DNA of 21,777 bases from a virus. Made by a program: the position numbers and the translations under genes. This document shows positions 6,175 through 13,462 of this stretch, one piece after another (position 1 is the first letter of the stretch; each line of letters begins with the position of its first letter). The stretch spans positions 1-21,777 of IMG/VR virus record IMGVR_UViG_3300021962_000745, one strand, 5' to 3'. The notes beneath the pieces were generated by a model. It was not told the DNA's origin and searched no databases. It worked only from the letters and a program-made list of their open reading frames with translations.

Positions 6175-7947
6175 GTGCAAATTGAAACACAATTGCGCGG
6201 CGAGGCTTACAGGTTAGGAACAGGTCAACATAAAATAGTCTGCCCAGCTTGTAGCCAAGGCCGCAAAAAGAAAAGAGACAAAACGCTTTCACTAAAAATC
6301 GAAGACGACACTGTGTTCTGGCAGTGTTGGCACTGCAATGAGAAGGGCGTCATGCCCGTCAATAACAAGATCGATTTGAAGGTGAGACCGATGACTGTCG
6401 CTAAGAAAATAGACACAACCCCATTGTCCGATGCTGCCGTTGAGTACCTGAAGAGCAGAGGCATATCCAAAGAGACCGCTGAGAAGGCAGGGCTTCGATC
6501 AGGCAGGCACTGGGTGCAGGCCATAGGCGAAGAGAGCGAATGCTTGTTCTACCCTTACAAAAATCAGGGTCAGGTCTACGCTTCAAAGATTAGATCGACG
6601 ACCGCAAAAGGCTTTTCATGCAACGGATCACCTCAAACATTCTTTAACATCGAGAATGTGGTTGCCGACGATGTGCTAATCATTGTCGAAGGTGAGATGG
6701 ATGTGCTCGCATTCATGGAAACAGGGTATGATAGCGTAGTCTCAGTCCCGAACGGCGCGGTTATGAAAGTTGTGGACGAGCCCTTCGATCCATCAGAAGA
6801 CAACAAGTTTAAATTTCTCTGGGAAGCCAAGGCCCAGATCGACCGAGCTGAAAAGATAATCCTTGCGACAGATGCTGACCCCGCTGGTGAAGCAATGGCA
6901 GAAGAGATGGCACGTCGCATTGGCAAGGATCGATGCTGGGTTGTCGAGTTCCCAGAGGGATGTAAGGATGCCAATGATGTGCTGTTGAGGCACGGCACAG
7001 ATGGTATCGATAGCGTTATCGCCAAGGCAAAACCGTGGCCTGTCTCTGGCCTGTATGATGCCAGTCATTTCTACGATCAGATCGATGACATCTACGAAAG
7101 CGGCATGGGGCGCGGCGAGAGCACGGGCTACCCCAACGTGGATGAACTCTACAGCATTGTCCCCGGACAGCTAACGGTAGTGACAGGACATCCATCCAGC
7201 GGCAAGTCGGAGTTCATTGATCAGATCATGGTTAACATGGCGCAGGCCAAGGGCTGGCCCTTTGCAATCTGTTCTTTTGAAAACGAACCACGTCTTCACA
7301 TCGCCAAGCTAATCAGCAAGTTTATCCGCAAACCTTTCTTTGAAGGTGCAACTCAGCGGATGACGCCGGACGAATTAAAACGCGGCAAGGAATTTGTTCA
7401 ATCGAACTTTTCTTTTCTGTATCAGGCTGATGGTTCGCTTTCATCTATCGAAAGCATCATCGAACGTCTGAAGGTTGCGGTGATGAGGCACGGTGTACGC
7501 GGTGCAATCATCGATCCATACAACTACATCCAGAAGAGCAAGGATATCAGCGAGACTGACTGGGTCTCTGAGGTGCTGACTAGGCTCCGAGTGTTTGCCC
7601 AAGCACACGGCATTCACATCTGGTTCGTGGCACACCCAACTAAGATGATGCGTGACAAGGACGGTGTAGTCCCAGCGCCAAAGGGATATGACATCAGTGG
7701 CAGTGCTGCTTGGTTTGCCAAGGCAGACATTGGTTTGACAGTGCATCGACCAGATCCAGTTGGATCAATGACATCAGAGATCCACATCTGGAAGTGTCGG
7801 TTCAGTTGGGTGGGTAAGCAGGGTGTGGCCGAGCTGGACTTCGATACGGTGACATCGACCTACAAGGAACACACGTTTGACCCGTTCCTTGAGAACCCGC
7901 CAGCACCCCGTGCATACAAAGATGACGATGACCCTTTCCAACTCTAA
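6175..7947 (+). CDS. T7 gp4-like DNA primase-helicase
   Basis: A 590-aa protein starting at GTG 6175 behind GAGAGGAG. Domains in order: a zinc ribbon (CPAC 23-26, CWHC 51-54) that reads priming sites; a TOPRIM primase core (VEGEMD 171-176, DADPAG 233-238, KDANDVL 264-270); a linker; and a RecA-like DnaB-family helicase with Walker A GHPSSGKSE (338-346), a following SFEN catalytic region, Walker B GAIIDPYN (443-450) and VAHPTK. T7 gp4 is 566 aa, so the length fits. The C-terminus is acidic (DDDDPFQL), like the T7 gp4 tail that contacts the polymerase. It would unwind the fork and make primers. No phage DNA polymerase lies in this window. Confidence 0.93.
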   Translation: MQIETQLRGEAYRLGTGQHKIVCPACSQGRKKKRDKTLSLKIEDDTVFWQCWHCNEKGVMPVNNKIDLKVRPMTVAKKIDTTPLSDAAVEYLKSRGISKETAEKAGLRSGRHWVQAIGEESECLFYPYKNQGQVYASKIRSTTAKGFSCNGSPQTFFNIENVVADDVLIIVEGEMDVLAFMETGYDSVVSVPNGAVMKVVDEPFDPSEDNKFKFLWEAKAQIDRAEKIILATDADPAGEAMAEEMARRIGKDRCWVVEFPEGCKDANDVLLRHGTDGIDSVIAKAKPWPVSGLYDASHFYDQIDDIYESGMGRGESTGYPNVDELYSIVPGQLTVVTGHPSSGKSEFIDQIMVNMAQAKGWPFAICSFENEPRLHIAKLISKFIRKPFFEGATQRMTPDELKRGKEFVQSNFSFLYQADGSLSSIESIIERLKVAVMRHGVRGAIIDPYNYIQKSKDISETDWVSEVLTRLRVFAQAHGIHIWFVAHPTKMMRDKDGVVPAPKGYDISGSAAWFAKADIGLTVHRPDPVGSMTSEIHIWKCRFSWVGKQGVAELDFDTVTSTYKEHTFDPFLENPPAPRAYKDDDDPFQL

Positions 7948-8095
7948 GACATTGGTCACTGTGAGGGCTGGCTCAGATGGGCCAGTCCTTTTCGTTTGGG
8001 TAGATGGAAAAGAGGTGGCACAGTATGAAATGGATCAGCGCAGTATGTTGTGCCTCATTGAAGACTTAATATCAAAATGTAGAGAAAGTATTTGA
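7922..8095 (+). CDS. Small hypothetical protein after the helicase (57 aa)
   Basis: The frame overlaps the helicase end by 26 bases if ATG 7922 is used, or 20 with ATG 7928; neither has a clear Shine-Dalgarno sequence, so translational coupling is likely. The product has two or three beta strands (TLVTVRAGSDG, VLFVWVDGKEVAQYE) and a C-terminal helix (MLCLIEDLISKC). I do not recognise it. Tight packing between the helicase and a terminator supports it as a real gene. Confidence 0.55.
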   Translation: MTMTLSNSKTLVTVRAGSDGPVLFVWVDGKEVAQYEMDQRSMLCLIEDLISKCRESI

Positions 8096-8163
8096 CCGAC
8101 ACATCAGTCAGTGATATTTACGAATTAGATTTGTTCTCCTCGGACGATCTTCTCTATCGATAA
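8092..8163 (+). CDS. Tiny acidic ORF coupled to the preceding gene (23 aa)
   Basis: A TTG start overlaps the stop of the preceding small gene (TTTGA). The product MTDTSVSDIYELDLFSSDDL plus three residues is strongly acidic and ends three bases before the terminator stem. The only upstream purine stretch is AGAGAAAG. Coupled translation is possible but unproven; it may instead be a chance frame. Confidence 0.3.
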   Translation: MTDTSVSDIYELDLFSSDDLLYR

Positions 8164-8166
8164 ATT

Positions 8167-8198
8167 GGGGGGACAGCGAAAGCTGCCCCCTCTTTTTT
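8167..8198 (+). terminator. Rho-independent terminator of the rightward helicase operon
   Basis: A GC-rich stem (GGGGG and CAGC pairing with GCTG and CCCCC, with one bulged A) is closed by a GAAA tetraloop and followed by TCTTTTTT. It ends the plus-strand genes just before the convergent minus-strand gene at 8197. Confidence 0.9.
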
Positions 8199-8322
8199 AT
8201 TGGTTCTTCAAGTAAATGATTGATTGATTGATCTCTGGTGCTAGTGCAATCAAAGCAAAGCAACCAGCAAAGAATGCCAAGATCGTCAAGAACTCAGCGA
8301 CATACACTAATCCTTTTCTCAT
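8197..8322 (-). CDS. 41-aa single-pass membrane protein
   Basis: This gene is easily missed because of its size. ATG 8322 follows a strong GAGGAGA site, and the frame runs 41 codons to a TAA inside the T-tract of the opposing terminator. The product starts MRKGLVYVAEFL and has one hydrophobic segment of about 20 residues (FLTILAFFAGCFALIALA), then a short polar tail EINQSIIYLKNQ. Basic residues before the segment suggest an N-in orientation. It follows a minus-strand terminator at 8333-8361, so it may have its own expression or rely on read-through. Small phage membrane proteins can be lysis, superinfection-exclusion or host-takeover factors; nothing here decides between these. Confidence 0.7.
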   Translation of the reverse strand: MRKGLVYVAEFLTILAFFAGCFALIALAPEINQSIIYLKNQ

Positions 8323-8332
8323 TCGTCTCTCC

Positions 8333-8361
8333 TCGAAAAAGAAGGGGGGCCGGAGCCCCCC
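8333..8361 (-). terminator. Rho-independent terminator, leftward
   Basis: On the minus strand a perfect 7-bp GC stem, GGGGGGC/GCCCCCC, closed by loop TCCG, is followed by TTCTTTTTC. It lies 41 bp after the stop of the gene at 8402 and directly before the ribosome-binding site of the 41-aa membrane protein gene. Confidence 0.88.
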
Positions 8362-8401
8362 TCAAGTTGACTGGAAAAAGGGGAACATATTTTCCAGCGT
8401 C

Positions 8402-8611
8402 TCAGTGAAGAACGGTCTGTTGCTCTTCATATATCTTAACGGCGCAGATGATCGTGCCTGCATTGATCTCAGCAATCTGATCGAACAACCCGTACCCAAC
8501 AATTATATTTGCGAACAAGTTGCAGATTAGTTCTGGCGTGAGATCCACTGGCAGATCATCAAGGGTTTTCTGTATGAGCTTTAGCTCATCGATGGGTTCG
8601 TTCTCATCCAT
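8402..8611 (-). CDS. Hypothetical protein (69 aa)
   Basis: A small acidic protein starting at ATG 8611 (AGGATAACTGC upstream). It appears helical: an acidic N-terminus MDENEPIDELKLIQKTLDDL, a hydrophobic helix LICNLFANIIVGYGLFDQIA, and AGTIICAVKIYEEQ. I do not recognise the family. It is the last gene before the leftward terminator and follows the 246-aa gene by 21 bp. Confidence 0.6.
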   Translation of the reverse strand: MDENEPIDELKLIQKTLDDLPVDLTPELICNLFANIIVGYGLFDQIAEINAGTIICAVKIYEEQQTVLH

Positions 8612-8632
8612 GCAGTTATCCTACTGTAGTTT

Positions 8633-9373
8633 TTAGTCTAGGAGAAGGTTGGCAACTGTGTCCTTGATGCGTCTGTTGAGAAGGCTCTCAGCGCGACCAA
8701 GCTCAGCATGGAATGCAGAGATGACACGGTCCTCACTGTAGTAAGCCAAGACCCAACCCTCTTCGATCTCGGCTTGCTTGCTCTTAACTTTTAAGGCATC
8801 GACCTTGTAGGCAACATAGCCCTCATCATTAAGCCTTGGCATCTTTACCTCGGTAGCATCCATGATGAAGCGCCAGCCATCGCCAGCCTTGACCATCTCG
8901 ATGTTCTTCTCTTTCACTTTTCGATGCCAAGTAATCTTGATGCCGACCGTGTGGTCACCGTAGTAGGTTGTCTTTCGAGTAAAAGACAATTCGCTGCCTG
9001 TGCTGCAGGACCAATTCATAGAAGGAAAGGTCATGGTCAGAGCCGCCGCAGCATACTGCAAGCTCATCTTGGCAGCATCCTCAAGCACACCGCATGCGGT
9101 GTACTCTCGGAGCATACGACGATGGTAGGAAATCGAGTGGCAGATTTTGGAATAGGTATTCACTGCCGAGTAAGCAGTATCATCTCCATAGTCCTCGACC
9201 ATCTGTCGATACTCTTTGTACTCGGTCATGGCGTACTGCCTGCCCTTCGCGGCCTCCTTACTAAAGGAACCAGTGAAGCCAAAGGTATCCTTCATGTTAT
9301 CTGACGCCTTCTTCAAGTGGCAAAGGCGATTGTATCGGACCACCTCTTCGAGGCGTCTATCTGAAGCGTTCAT
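8633..9373 (-). CDS. Hypothetical phage protein (246 aa)
   Basis: ATG 9373 follows GGGGAACTAGC; the preceding stop is one base upstream, so the gene is in the same transcript as the HTH gene. The N-terminal 110 residues are helical and basic (EEVVRYNRLCHLKKASDN, YKEYRQMVEDYGDD). The middle carries aromatic and serine-rich strands (MNWSCSTGSELSF), and the C-terminus is mixed (WVLAYYSEDRVISAF). No signal peptide, membrane segment or enzyme motif is visible, and I do not recognise it. Confidence 0.7.
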   Translation of the reverse strand: MNASDRRLEEVVRYNRLCHLKKASDNMKDTFGFTGSFSKEAAKGRQYAMTEYKEYRQMVEDYGDDTAYSAVNTYSKICHSISYHRRMLREYTACGVLEDAAKMSLQYAAAALTMTFPSMNWSCSTGSELSFTRKTTYYGDHTVGIKITWHRKVKEKNIEMVKAGDGWRFIMDATEVKMPRLNDEGYVAYKVDALKVKSKQAEIEEGWVLAYYSEDRVISAFHAELGRAESLLNRRIKDTVANLLLD

Positions 9374-9374
9374 G

Positions 9375-9755
9375 CTAGTTCCCCTTCTGTTTATTGTGTT
9401 TCTTCAACCAGTAAGAAAATCTGTTAAGATCTTTAAAGCCTAGCATCTTGGCAACCTTGGTCTTTGAGGCAGACACCTTACCTACCCGACGCTTAGCCTC
9501 CTGAAGGTAGGCGTCGGACAGATCATCAATAGCAGCCTCAAGGTTCATGTCGTCCCTAAACTGAGGCTCTTGGACAACTGGCTCTGGCAGTGTCTCAGTC
9601 TCGTTTAGCTTGATCCTTTGGTTCACGCCAAGGTTGAAGATCAATTCATGCCGGAACTCATTCAAAGCCTGAAAGGCGGCATCTGATCTGTTGCTGAAAG
9701 TCATTGCGCTTTCAATGCGATCAATGACGTAATGCATACATACTCTATCGTCCAT
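9375..9755 (-). CDS. Helix-turn-helix protein, Fis/TrpR-like C-terminus (126 aa)
   Basis: The last 35 residues, AKRRVGKVSASKTKVAKML followed by FKDLNRFSYWLKKHN, form a basic helix-turn-helix of the type at the C-terminus of Fis-like activators. The first 90 residues are helical and acidic (probable dimer or regulatory part). ATG 9755 follows AGAGGATT. A phage transcription regulator is plausible; no target site can be assigned, although the repeated GTTCAATTGAAC sites are candidates. Confidence 0.6.
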   Translation of the reverse strand: MDDRVCMHYVIDRIESAMTFSNRSDAAFQALNEFRHELIFNLGVNQRIKLNETETLPEPVVQEPQFRDDMNLEAAIDDLSDAYLQEAKRRVGKVSASKTKVAKMLGFKDLNRFSYWLKKHNKQKGN

Positions 9756-9759
9756 TTTC

Positions 9760-10875
9760 TTAATCCTCTCGTTTCAAGTAGGTTGTTTCGCCAAATGGTG
9801 CAGGCGTGGCGTCGCCGACTGATGACACCCAAAGTACTGGGTAATCAGGTGCTTCTGGGTATCGGTAAATGCCGAGGTCAGTGAACACCACACAGTTATC
9901 GACATTCAGTGAATGCTCCTCGACGTAATCGAATGCTGCTCGAACGTCAGTGCCACCTCGTCCACCGATCTTAATGTTATCGATGACCTCGCCCTGCTCA
10001 TACCGATGAACGGTTTGAACACGACTATCGAAGGTGATGACAGTGATCGATGAAGGCTTGAGCTCCTCGCTCAAAGCGTTCATCCCGCCAAGAAAGTATT
10101 GCAGTTCACTGTCGTGCACTGACCCGCTGCTGTCGGTCATAAGAACCACATCACCAACCCCGACCTTCTCAATGCTTGGAGCAAAGACATGGGCGGTGTG
10201 GTAGAGCTTCTTATTGGGCCGACGCATTGTGTAGTCGTCTGGTTGATCACCACCGATGAACCGCCGCATCACGTCAAGCCAGTCAACTTGATTGCGCTTC
10301 ATGCGTTGCACGATAGCATCGATAGCGGCAGGTAACTTACCGACCGCCTTGGCACTGGCCGCAGCCATCATAACTTTGGCGTCTATGTCAGCCTCTAGCT
10401 GCTTCTTCTCGGCGTCTGAGAGGCCATCTAGATCAATGACCTCACCCATCTTTGCCAAAGTGCCAAGCTCCTGCACCACATCCTCTGGCAATCGGTAATA
10501 GATAGCCTCGGCACTGAGCCCGTTGTATTGCGGGTCATAAAGTGCTCCCGCTGGTAACGTGAAGCCACTTTCCAGAAGGATGCCGTTGATTGCGTAGTCT
10601 GCCGCAATGTTCCAGCGTTCTGGGTCACGTTCTCCACGTCGCAGAGGATGCTTCATCACAATGTGCATGACTTCATGTGCAGTCACGCCAGTGGTCTCCT
10701 CCCCAGTCATGCCGTCAACAAAGTCGGGTGACCAGAGAATTGACTTGCCGTCAGTGCACATCGTGTCGATGGATGTGTCGTGCTCGACGCGAACCGACAA
10801 AGCAACTGAGCCAAAGAAGGGATGCGACACTACAAGTCGCGTGATGGCCCGCGCCATCTTTGTTTGAGCGTCCAT
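9760..10875 (-). CDS. DUF2201-type metallopeptidase-like/VWA protein
   Basis: A 371-aa protein with two parts. The N-terminal half carries a zinc-peptidase-like helix HEVMH (67-71) followed by RWNIAADYAINGIL and GLSAEAIYYRLP, typical of the DUF2201_N family. The C-terminal half is a von Willebrand A-like domain with a complete MIDAS metal site: DSSGS (248-252), T309/D310 in GGRGGTD and D333 in VVFTDLG. In bacteria such proteins are the partners of MoxR AAA+ ATPases, and that ATPase is encoded immediately upstream. The pair is thought to work as a chaperone or metal-insertion-like remodelling system; its substrate in phages is unknown. ATG 10875 follows CGAGGAAAC. Confidence 0.85.
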   Translation of the reverse strand: MDAQTKMARAITRLVVSHPFFGSVALSVRVEHDTSIDTMCTDGKSILWSPDFVDGMTGEETTGVTAHEVMHIVMKHPLRRGERDPERWNIAADYAINGILLESGFTLPAGALYDPQYNGLSAEAIYYRLPEDVVQELGTLAKMGEVIDLDGLSDAEKKQLEADIDAKVMMAAASAKAVGKLPAAIDAIVQRMKRNQVDWLDVMRRFIGGDQPDDYTMRRPNKKLYHTAHVFAPSIEKVGVGDVVLMTDSSGSVHDSELQYFLGGMNALSEELKPSSITVITFDSRVQTVHRYEQGEVIDNIKIGGRGGTDVRAAFDYVEEHSLNVDNCVVFTDLGIYRYPEAPDYPVLWVSSVGDATPAPFGETTYLKRED

Positions 10876-10892
10876 GATTGTTTCCTCGAAAA

Positions 10893-10904
10893 GTTCAATT
10901 GAAC
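10893..10904. promoter_or_regulatory. Perfect palindrome GTTCAATTGAAC (operator candidate)
   Basis: A 12-bp perfect palindrome 18 bp upstream of the VWA gene start and 32 bp after the stop of the MoxR gene. It is identical to the site at 15846-15857. A bound protein here could act on transcription of the VWA gene; this is inference. Confidence 0.55.
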
Positions 10905-10932
10905 AAAAAGCAGCACCCGGCGGAAAGTCGGG
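10904..10932 (-). terminator. Weak terminator-like hairpin after the MoxR gene
   Basis: On the minus strand a CCCG/CGGG stem with a 9-nt interior (10916-10932) is followed, after TGCTGC, by a T5 run. The short stem and the delayed T run make it weak; it could attenuate rather than stop transcription between the ATPase and VWA genes. Confidence 0.35.
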
Positions 10933-10935
10933 ACA

Positions 10936-11955
10936 CTACAGCACCAATTGCTTGGCGCTGCTGACAATCCACTCTCGAACCGCTGGAACTTGTTTCAGAT
11001 CCTTGTTGCGATTGAGTGCGTCCTTGATAACGAACACCGCGAACTCTTGTTGCGGTATGCGTTTGAGATACTTGATCACGTTGCCTGCGTTCGACTTGTT
11101 AACGCGAGACGAAAGCGCAGCGCAGATCGCATACATAACCGCAGGATCATCTGCTAGTTTGGCACTGTCCGGGTTGGCGATCAGTGCATCGATGTCGGGC
11201 ACTGCATCATAAAGCTTTAGGAAGCCCATGAAGTCTGCTGTTGCAGCGCGACCAACCTGCCCAGCAATAGCCTCTTGCAAGCAGATGGGATCTAGGCTCC
11301 AGCTAAGTATCGATGATACCCGCTCCCAAGAGCGTGGAGACGGGCAGGAGTTGGCGTCTCTATCGAACTTGTGCAACCACTCAGGCCTGAACCGCAAGAA
11401 CGCACAGACACGCTCGTCTGCACCGATGCTGTACAAGTAAGCGATGGCATCCTCTAGATCGGCTTCGATCTCCAAGAACATTAAGCGATCACGCAGGTGG
11501 GTTGGCATGTTGTTAGTGCCAGCCCGGTCAGAGGTGCGGTTGCCAGCCGCCACAATCACCCAACCCGGAGGCAGGTGGTGGTCACCCACGCGCCGCTCGT
11601 TTACGATCTGTGCGGCGATGTTTTGGTTGGCGACAGGAGCCTGTGGAAGCTCGTCCAAGAACAAGATGCCCTTACCACTGGAAGGCATCCAGTCTGGACG
11701 AAGGCGGGTCATGGCGCTGTTGTCAGCGTTAGGTACCAGCCAGCCTGCGATCTCGCCAGCGTCATGCTGGGCCAGCGATACAATCTTGCACTCGACCTCG
11801 CGCTTCTTGGCGATGTCCTTGATTGATGTGGTCTTGCCGATACCAGCGCCAGAGACGAGGTAAGGCACAAGGTACTGAGCATCTCGACCATCCTTCAGAG
11901 ACAAGGCGTGATCGATTGCTGCTTCGACAATGTTTTGAGCTTGTGAAAGTTTCAT
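10936..11955 (-). CDS. MoxR-type AAA+ ATPase
   Basis: A 339-aa ATPase with Walker A GAGIGKTT (36-43), Walker B ILFLDEL (97-103), a sensor-1 asparagine in VIVAAGNR (N139) and an arginine-finger stretch HLRDRLMF. This is the AAA_5/MoxR group, which forms ring ATPases that work with VWA-domain partners. The partner is the next gene downstream (9760-10875), so the phage carries a complete MoxR/VWA unit. The C-terminal 130 residues are helical with no known motif. ATG 11955 follows CGAGGGGAAC. ATPase identity is confident; the biological job in the phage is not known. Confidence 0.88.
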   Translation of the reverse strand: MKLSQAQNIVEAAIDHALSLKDGRDAQYLVPYLVSGAGIGKTTSIKDIAKKREVECKIVSLAQHDAGEIAGWLVPNADNSAMTRLRPDWMPSSGKGILFLDELPQAPVANQNIAAQIVNERRVGDHHLPPGWVIVAAGNRTSDRAGTNNMPTHLRDRLMFLEIEADLEDAIAYLYSIGADERVCAFLRFRPEWLHKFDRDANSCPSPRSWERVSSILSWSLDPICLQEAIAGQVGRAATADFMGFLKLYDAVPDIDALIANPDSAKLADDPAVMYAICAALSSRVNKSNAGNVIKYLKRIPQQEFAVFVIKDALNRNKDLKQVPAVREWIVSSAKQLVL

Positions 11956-11995
11956 AGTTTTGTTCCCCTCGAAACAATTGGTTTATTGTTTAGGC

Positions 11996-12187
11996 TTAGA
12001 AAAACAGAGCCCGTGCTTTATCCCGCAGAGCCAACCCATCTCTGAGCCATTGATGTCTGCGGTCTCGGAAGGCGCGAGACCTTCCATCTTTAGACAGCAA
12101 GTCGTGCGCTGCCCTTACAAAGGCGCGGTTGCTGGCAAATACTCCGCCAGCCTTCCGCTCAACTCTCTTGAACTGTCTCCACGTCAA
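11996..12187 (-). CDS. Small basic hypothetical protein (63 aa)
   Basis: The TTG at 12187 is chosen because AAAGGAG lies eight bases upstream; an earlier TTG at 12235 lacks a site. The gene overlaps the previous one by 29 bases. The product is strongly basic (MTWRQFKRVERKAG, RAFRDRRHQWLRDG) and probably helical, ending RDKARALFF. It could bind nucleic acid, but no family is recognised. Confidence 0.5.
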   Translation of the reverse strand: MTWRQFKRVERKAGGVFASNRAFVRAAHDLLSKDGRSRAFRDRRHQWLRDGLALRDKARALFF

Positions 12188-12365
12188 CGCCTGAACTCCT
12201 TTCGTTTTTGTGTGGAAAGCTTTGAACTGAAACAACTACACCATCTGTACCGCCAAGGAGTGCCTTGGCCTTTTCGAGACCAAGGCGTTCAGCGTCATCG
12301 ATGGTTGCCGCGTCCACCACAACTTGCCGGATTACTTGAACTTTAACTTCGACTGTGTAGATCAT
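12159..12365 (-). CDS. Hypothetical protein (68 aa)
   Basis: ATG 12365 overlaps the stop of the DUF6011 gene by one base (TGATG), with GGGGG just upstream. The N-terminus is beta-rich (IYTVEVKVQVIRQVVVDA), then a helix (IDDAERLGLEKAKALLGG) and a strand (DGVVVSVQSF): a ferredoxin-like or dodecin-like small alpha/beta pattern. No function is recognised. A GTG at 12368 is an alternative start. Confidence 0.6.
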   Translation of the reverse strand: MIYTVEVKVQVIRQVVVDAATIDDAERLGLEKAKALLGGTDGVVVSVQSFPHKNERSSGVDVETVQES

Positions 12366-12910
12366 CACAACCCCCAGTTATCTGCACATATTGGACCGAT
12401 ACCCATCTCGATAGAGATTGGATCTGTTAATTTTCTACCGCAGCAAGAGCACTGCCCAGAAGCTTTACCATGTTTGACTGCTTCACCTCGTGGATCAGCA
12501 GCCACCGAGACCACCGCGTCAGCGGTTGCAGTGTGGCAAGCACCTGCAGGCATGAACCTGCCTCCAGCAATCTTACCTTGGTAGTCTGGTCCGCGCTTGA
12601 CGTAGACCGCGCCAGCGTTGCGACCATGCGCCGGGGCCAGTGAAAAGGCTAGATCACCAGCCCTGAAGACTGGCTTCTTAACCTTGGCCTCGGTCAACAG
12701 ATCCTTGATGCGTGACACATCAACATCTCTAGACATCGATGCTTTGCGCTGGTTGGTTGCCTGAACTTTTAGGATCATGCGCTCCGCAGCATCCCACTGC
12801 TTCTCCGACAGATCACCCTTCGCTTGATGCTGCTGCAGCAGTGAAGCAGCGAAATCGTTCCACTCGACCATCGGCTTTAGTGCCGAAATAATTTCTTCAT
12901 ACTCCATCAT
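12365..12910 (-). CDS. DUF6011-like zinc-ribbon protein (181 aa)
   Basis: The C-terminal 30 residues carry QCSCCGRKLTDPISIEMGIG followed by PICADNWG, the signature of DUF6011 proteins: a Cys-Cys pair, an R-x-LTDP-x-S turn and a final cysteine (C154/C157 and C175), probably binding zinc. The first 75 residues are helical (EWNDFAASLLQQHQAKGDL), and the middle is rich in glycine and basic residues (GRNAGAVYVKRGPDYQGKI). Many phages and plasmids carry such proteins; their function is not established. ATG 12910 follows GGGGAGTG. The gene belongs to the leftward chain of small genes. Confidence 0.72.
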   Translation of the reverse strand: MMEYEEIISALKPMVEWNDFAASLLQQHQAKGDLSEKQWDAAERMILKVQATNQRKASMSRDVDVSRIKDLLTEAKVKKPVFRAGDLAFSLAPAHGRNAGAVYVKRGPDYQGKIAGGRFMPAGACHTATADAVVSVAADPRGEAVKHGKASGQCSCCGRKLTDPISIEMGIGPICADNWGL

Positions 12911-12925
12911 AAGCTTTACACTCCC

Positions 12926-13195
12926 CTATCGGATGCGAGGCCAGTCGCGCATTGGCGCGTCATGCTCATGGTATTTTTCTTCGAGCTTGAACTTGATGCC
13001 CTTCGCCTCAAGAGCCTTGAGGAACAGCGGCATGTGGCAGTCCTCTTCGAGATAGAGCTTGGCGACGTAGTTATCGACACGGGCATAGCTGAAGTCTTTG
13101 AAGTCGTTCAGCGACAGGCCAGCGTTCAGCACGTCACGGTAAGGAACCTCCAGCCAGCCGTGGCCGGGGTCAGTGTGGTAAGTGTAAACTCTCAT
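12926..13195 (-). CDS. Conserved small phage protein (89 aa)
   Basis: The product begins MRVYTYHTDPGHGWLEVPYR and continues with VYL-like strands (YVAKLYLEEDCHMPLFLKAL) and a histidine/aspartate tail (EKYHEHDAPMRDWPRIR). This layout, DPGHGWLEV then YLEED then a final S/APxRxW/Y motif, is one I recognise from small unnamed proteins in many phages and plasmids; no function is known to me. ATG 13195 overlaps the stop of the upstream gene (TAATG). Confidence 0.75.
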   Translation of the reverse strand: MRVYTYHTDPGHGWLEVPYRDVLNAGLSLNDFKDFSYARVDNYVAKLYLEEDCHMPLFLKALEAKGIKFKLEEKYHEHDAPMRDWPRIR

Positions 13196-13389
13196 TACTT
13201 ATCCTTCCCAAAGATTATGACTTTGCCAATTACCTTGGACCGCACGTCAGTCCGGCCAAGGATGTTGGAGACGAAGAACTCTTCGAGAGCCTCGAAGGTC
13301 TCGAACTCCAACCGACGATAAATCTTGCCGTCATGCCCCTTGATTGTTGAGGCGCTGAAGGCGTGTGGAAACAACGACTTGAACTCCAT
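13195..13389 (-). CDS. Hypothetical protein (64 aa)
   Basis: ATG 13389 follows GAGAGAGGAG. A longer frame exists upstream, but it runs backwards through the next gene and a palindrome, so it is not used. The product starts MEFKSLFPHAFSASTIKG and has YRRLEFETFEALEEFFV and a basic end VIIFGKDK. It overlaps the next gene by one base. No family is recognised. Confidence 0.65.
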   Translation of the reverse strand: MEFKSLFPHAFSASTIKGHDGKIYRRLEFETFEALEEFFVSNILGRTDVRSKVIGKVIIFGKDK

Positions 13390-13410
13390 TGGTTCTCCTC
13401 TCTCAAAAAA

Positions 13411-13422
13411 GTTCAAATGAAC
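13411..13422. promoter_or_regulatory. Palindrome GTTCAAATGAAC (operator candidate)
   Basis: The site lies 22 bp upstream of the 64-aa gene, with A6 on one side and TTTAT on the other. It belongs to the eight-member family of GTTC-N4-GAAC palindromes. A GCCTCC/GGAGGC hairpin with loop GCGA (plus strand) lies just beyond it at 13434-13449. Confidence 0.5.
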
Positions 13423-13462
13423 TTTATCGTGCAGCCTCCGCGAGGAGGCCACACTGTAAAGG

